A stretch of 14,386 bases of DNA from Rickettsia typhi (GTDB taxonomy: Bacteria; Pseudomonadota; Alphaproteobacteria; Rickettsiales; UBA1997), in the NCBI GenBank assembly GCA_945903615.1, contig CAMDOL010000028.1, positions 1 to 14,386 of the forward strand, read 5' to 3'. The notes below the pieces were generated by a model, which did no database searches, was not told the origin of the DNA, and saw only the letters and a program-made list of their open reading frames with translations. This document shows, piece after piece, positions 14,113-14,386 of the stretch (the first letter of the stretch is position 1; each line of letters starts with the position of its first letter). A program made the position numbers and the translations under genes.

Positions 14113-14272
14113 TACCATTTCCAATCTATAATGCGTGATATGGGCAAAATATTTTAAGTCAAAAATTATTACAAAAATCGCGGCTGTATCAGGATATACA
14201 GCAAGATTTTTGTGATGATTTTTGGCTTAAAAGATGAAGCATATATCATGGATTATAGGTTGGAAATGGTAT
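14112..14272. mobile_element. 160-bp imperfect palindrome abutting the last lipoprotein gene
   Basis: From TACCATTTCC (14113) to GGAAATGGTA (ending 14271) the two halves are reverse complements over about 77 bases, with the centre at 14190-14195 inside GCTGTAT / ATACAGC (14183-14189 and 14196-14202). I count roughly twelve differing positions, and about half of them would be G-U pairs in RNA. There is no ORF inside. It begins at the last base of the TAA stop. It is about the same size as the tsf-pyrH palindrome. I see no obvious direct repeat at the ends, so insertion is inferred from shape only. Confidence 0.6.
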
Positions 14273-14295
14273 AAGACCTTGAAAAAATTAGAATT

Positions 14296-14385
14296 TTTTG
14301 TGGAATTTGCAGGAAGAGTAATTTTTTAAAACTTTAGCCTGCCTAAATGCAGGTGAGTTTTAAAAAATTTCTCTGACGCCACAAA
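14296..14385. repeat. Nested palindrome at the window end
   Basis: Three arm pairs share one centre: TTTGTGG (14297-14303) with CCACAAA (14379-14385); AATTTTTTAAAACT (14320-14333) with its complement (14356-14369); and CCTGC (14338-14342) with GCAGG (14349-14353), loop CTAAAT. AGAG (14315-14318) also pairs with CTCT (14371-14374). The unit may extend beyond the window. TTTTGTGGAATTTGCA (14296-14311) is one base short of a sequence at 6536-6552 inside the tsf-pyrH palindrome. Confidence 0.55.
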
Positions 14386-14386
14386 T

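Overview
The window is AT-rich, densely packed chromosomal DNA that reads like an alphaproteobacterium, most likely a Rickettsiales- or Holosporales-type host-associated lineage. The reasons are the strong A+T bias, the order rpsB-tsf-pyrH-frr-uppS-cdsA, an F1 ATPase block that starts with atpH and carries no F0 genes, and a short membrane protein that resembles an alphaproteobacterial family. Species cannot be told from the sequence alone.

Layout. Positions 1-641 (minus strand) hold the N-terminal part of a Fic-family (AMPylase-type) protein that runs off the window. Positions 642-1002 hold its probable control region, with a 21-bp direct repeat and a palindrome, and a start-less ORF remnant. 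Positions 1003-2840 hold an unrecognised pair: a hydrophilic Lys-rich protein and a multi-pass membrane protein. The latter overlaps hemW (minus strand, radical SAM heme chaperone) tail to tail. A small two-helix membrane protein (4006-4374) diverges from hemW. A sigma70-like promoter and a structured leader then open the long operon rpsB-tsf-pyrH-frr-uppS-cdsA (4547-9523): ribosomal protein S2, EF-Ts, UMP kinase, ribosome recycling factor, undecaprenyl diphosphate synthase and CDP-diacylglycerol synthase. It closes at a Rho-independent terminator (9532-9576). atpH-atpA-atpG follow (9610-12604), giving the F1 delta, alpha and gamma subunits. atpD and atpC, expected next, are absent. Instead there is a 421-bp gap with hairpins and then two overlapping genes for predicted lipoproteins (13026-14112).

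The most unusual content is in the spacers. Four long imperfect palindromes lie between or after genes: about 164 bp between tsf and pyrH, 88 bp between frr and uppS, about 160 bp starting at the stop codon of the last lipoprotein gene, and about 90 bp at the window end. The two inside the translation operon share a plan in which short tandem heptamers flank a palindromic core in inverted orientation, and they share the 10-mer CTTACAACTA. One motif from the loop of the first palindrome recurs at the edge of the last. I read these as members of one or more families of small palindromic mobile elements, comparable in style to Rickettsia palindromic elements. They may act as transcript hairpins inside an essential operon. 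This is inference; the pairing itself can be read directly.

A second general trait is that almost no gene has a Shine-Dalgarno sequence. Start codons are preceded by A/U-rich leaders. I found no tRNA, rRNA, CRISPR array or intact transposase gene.
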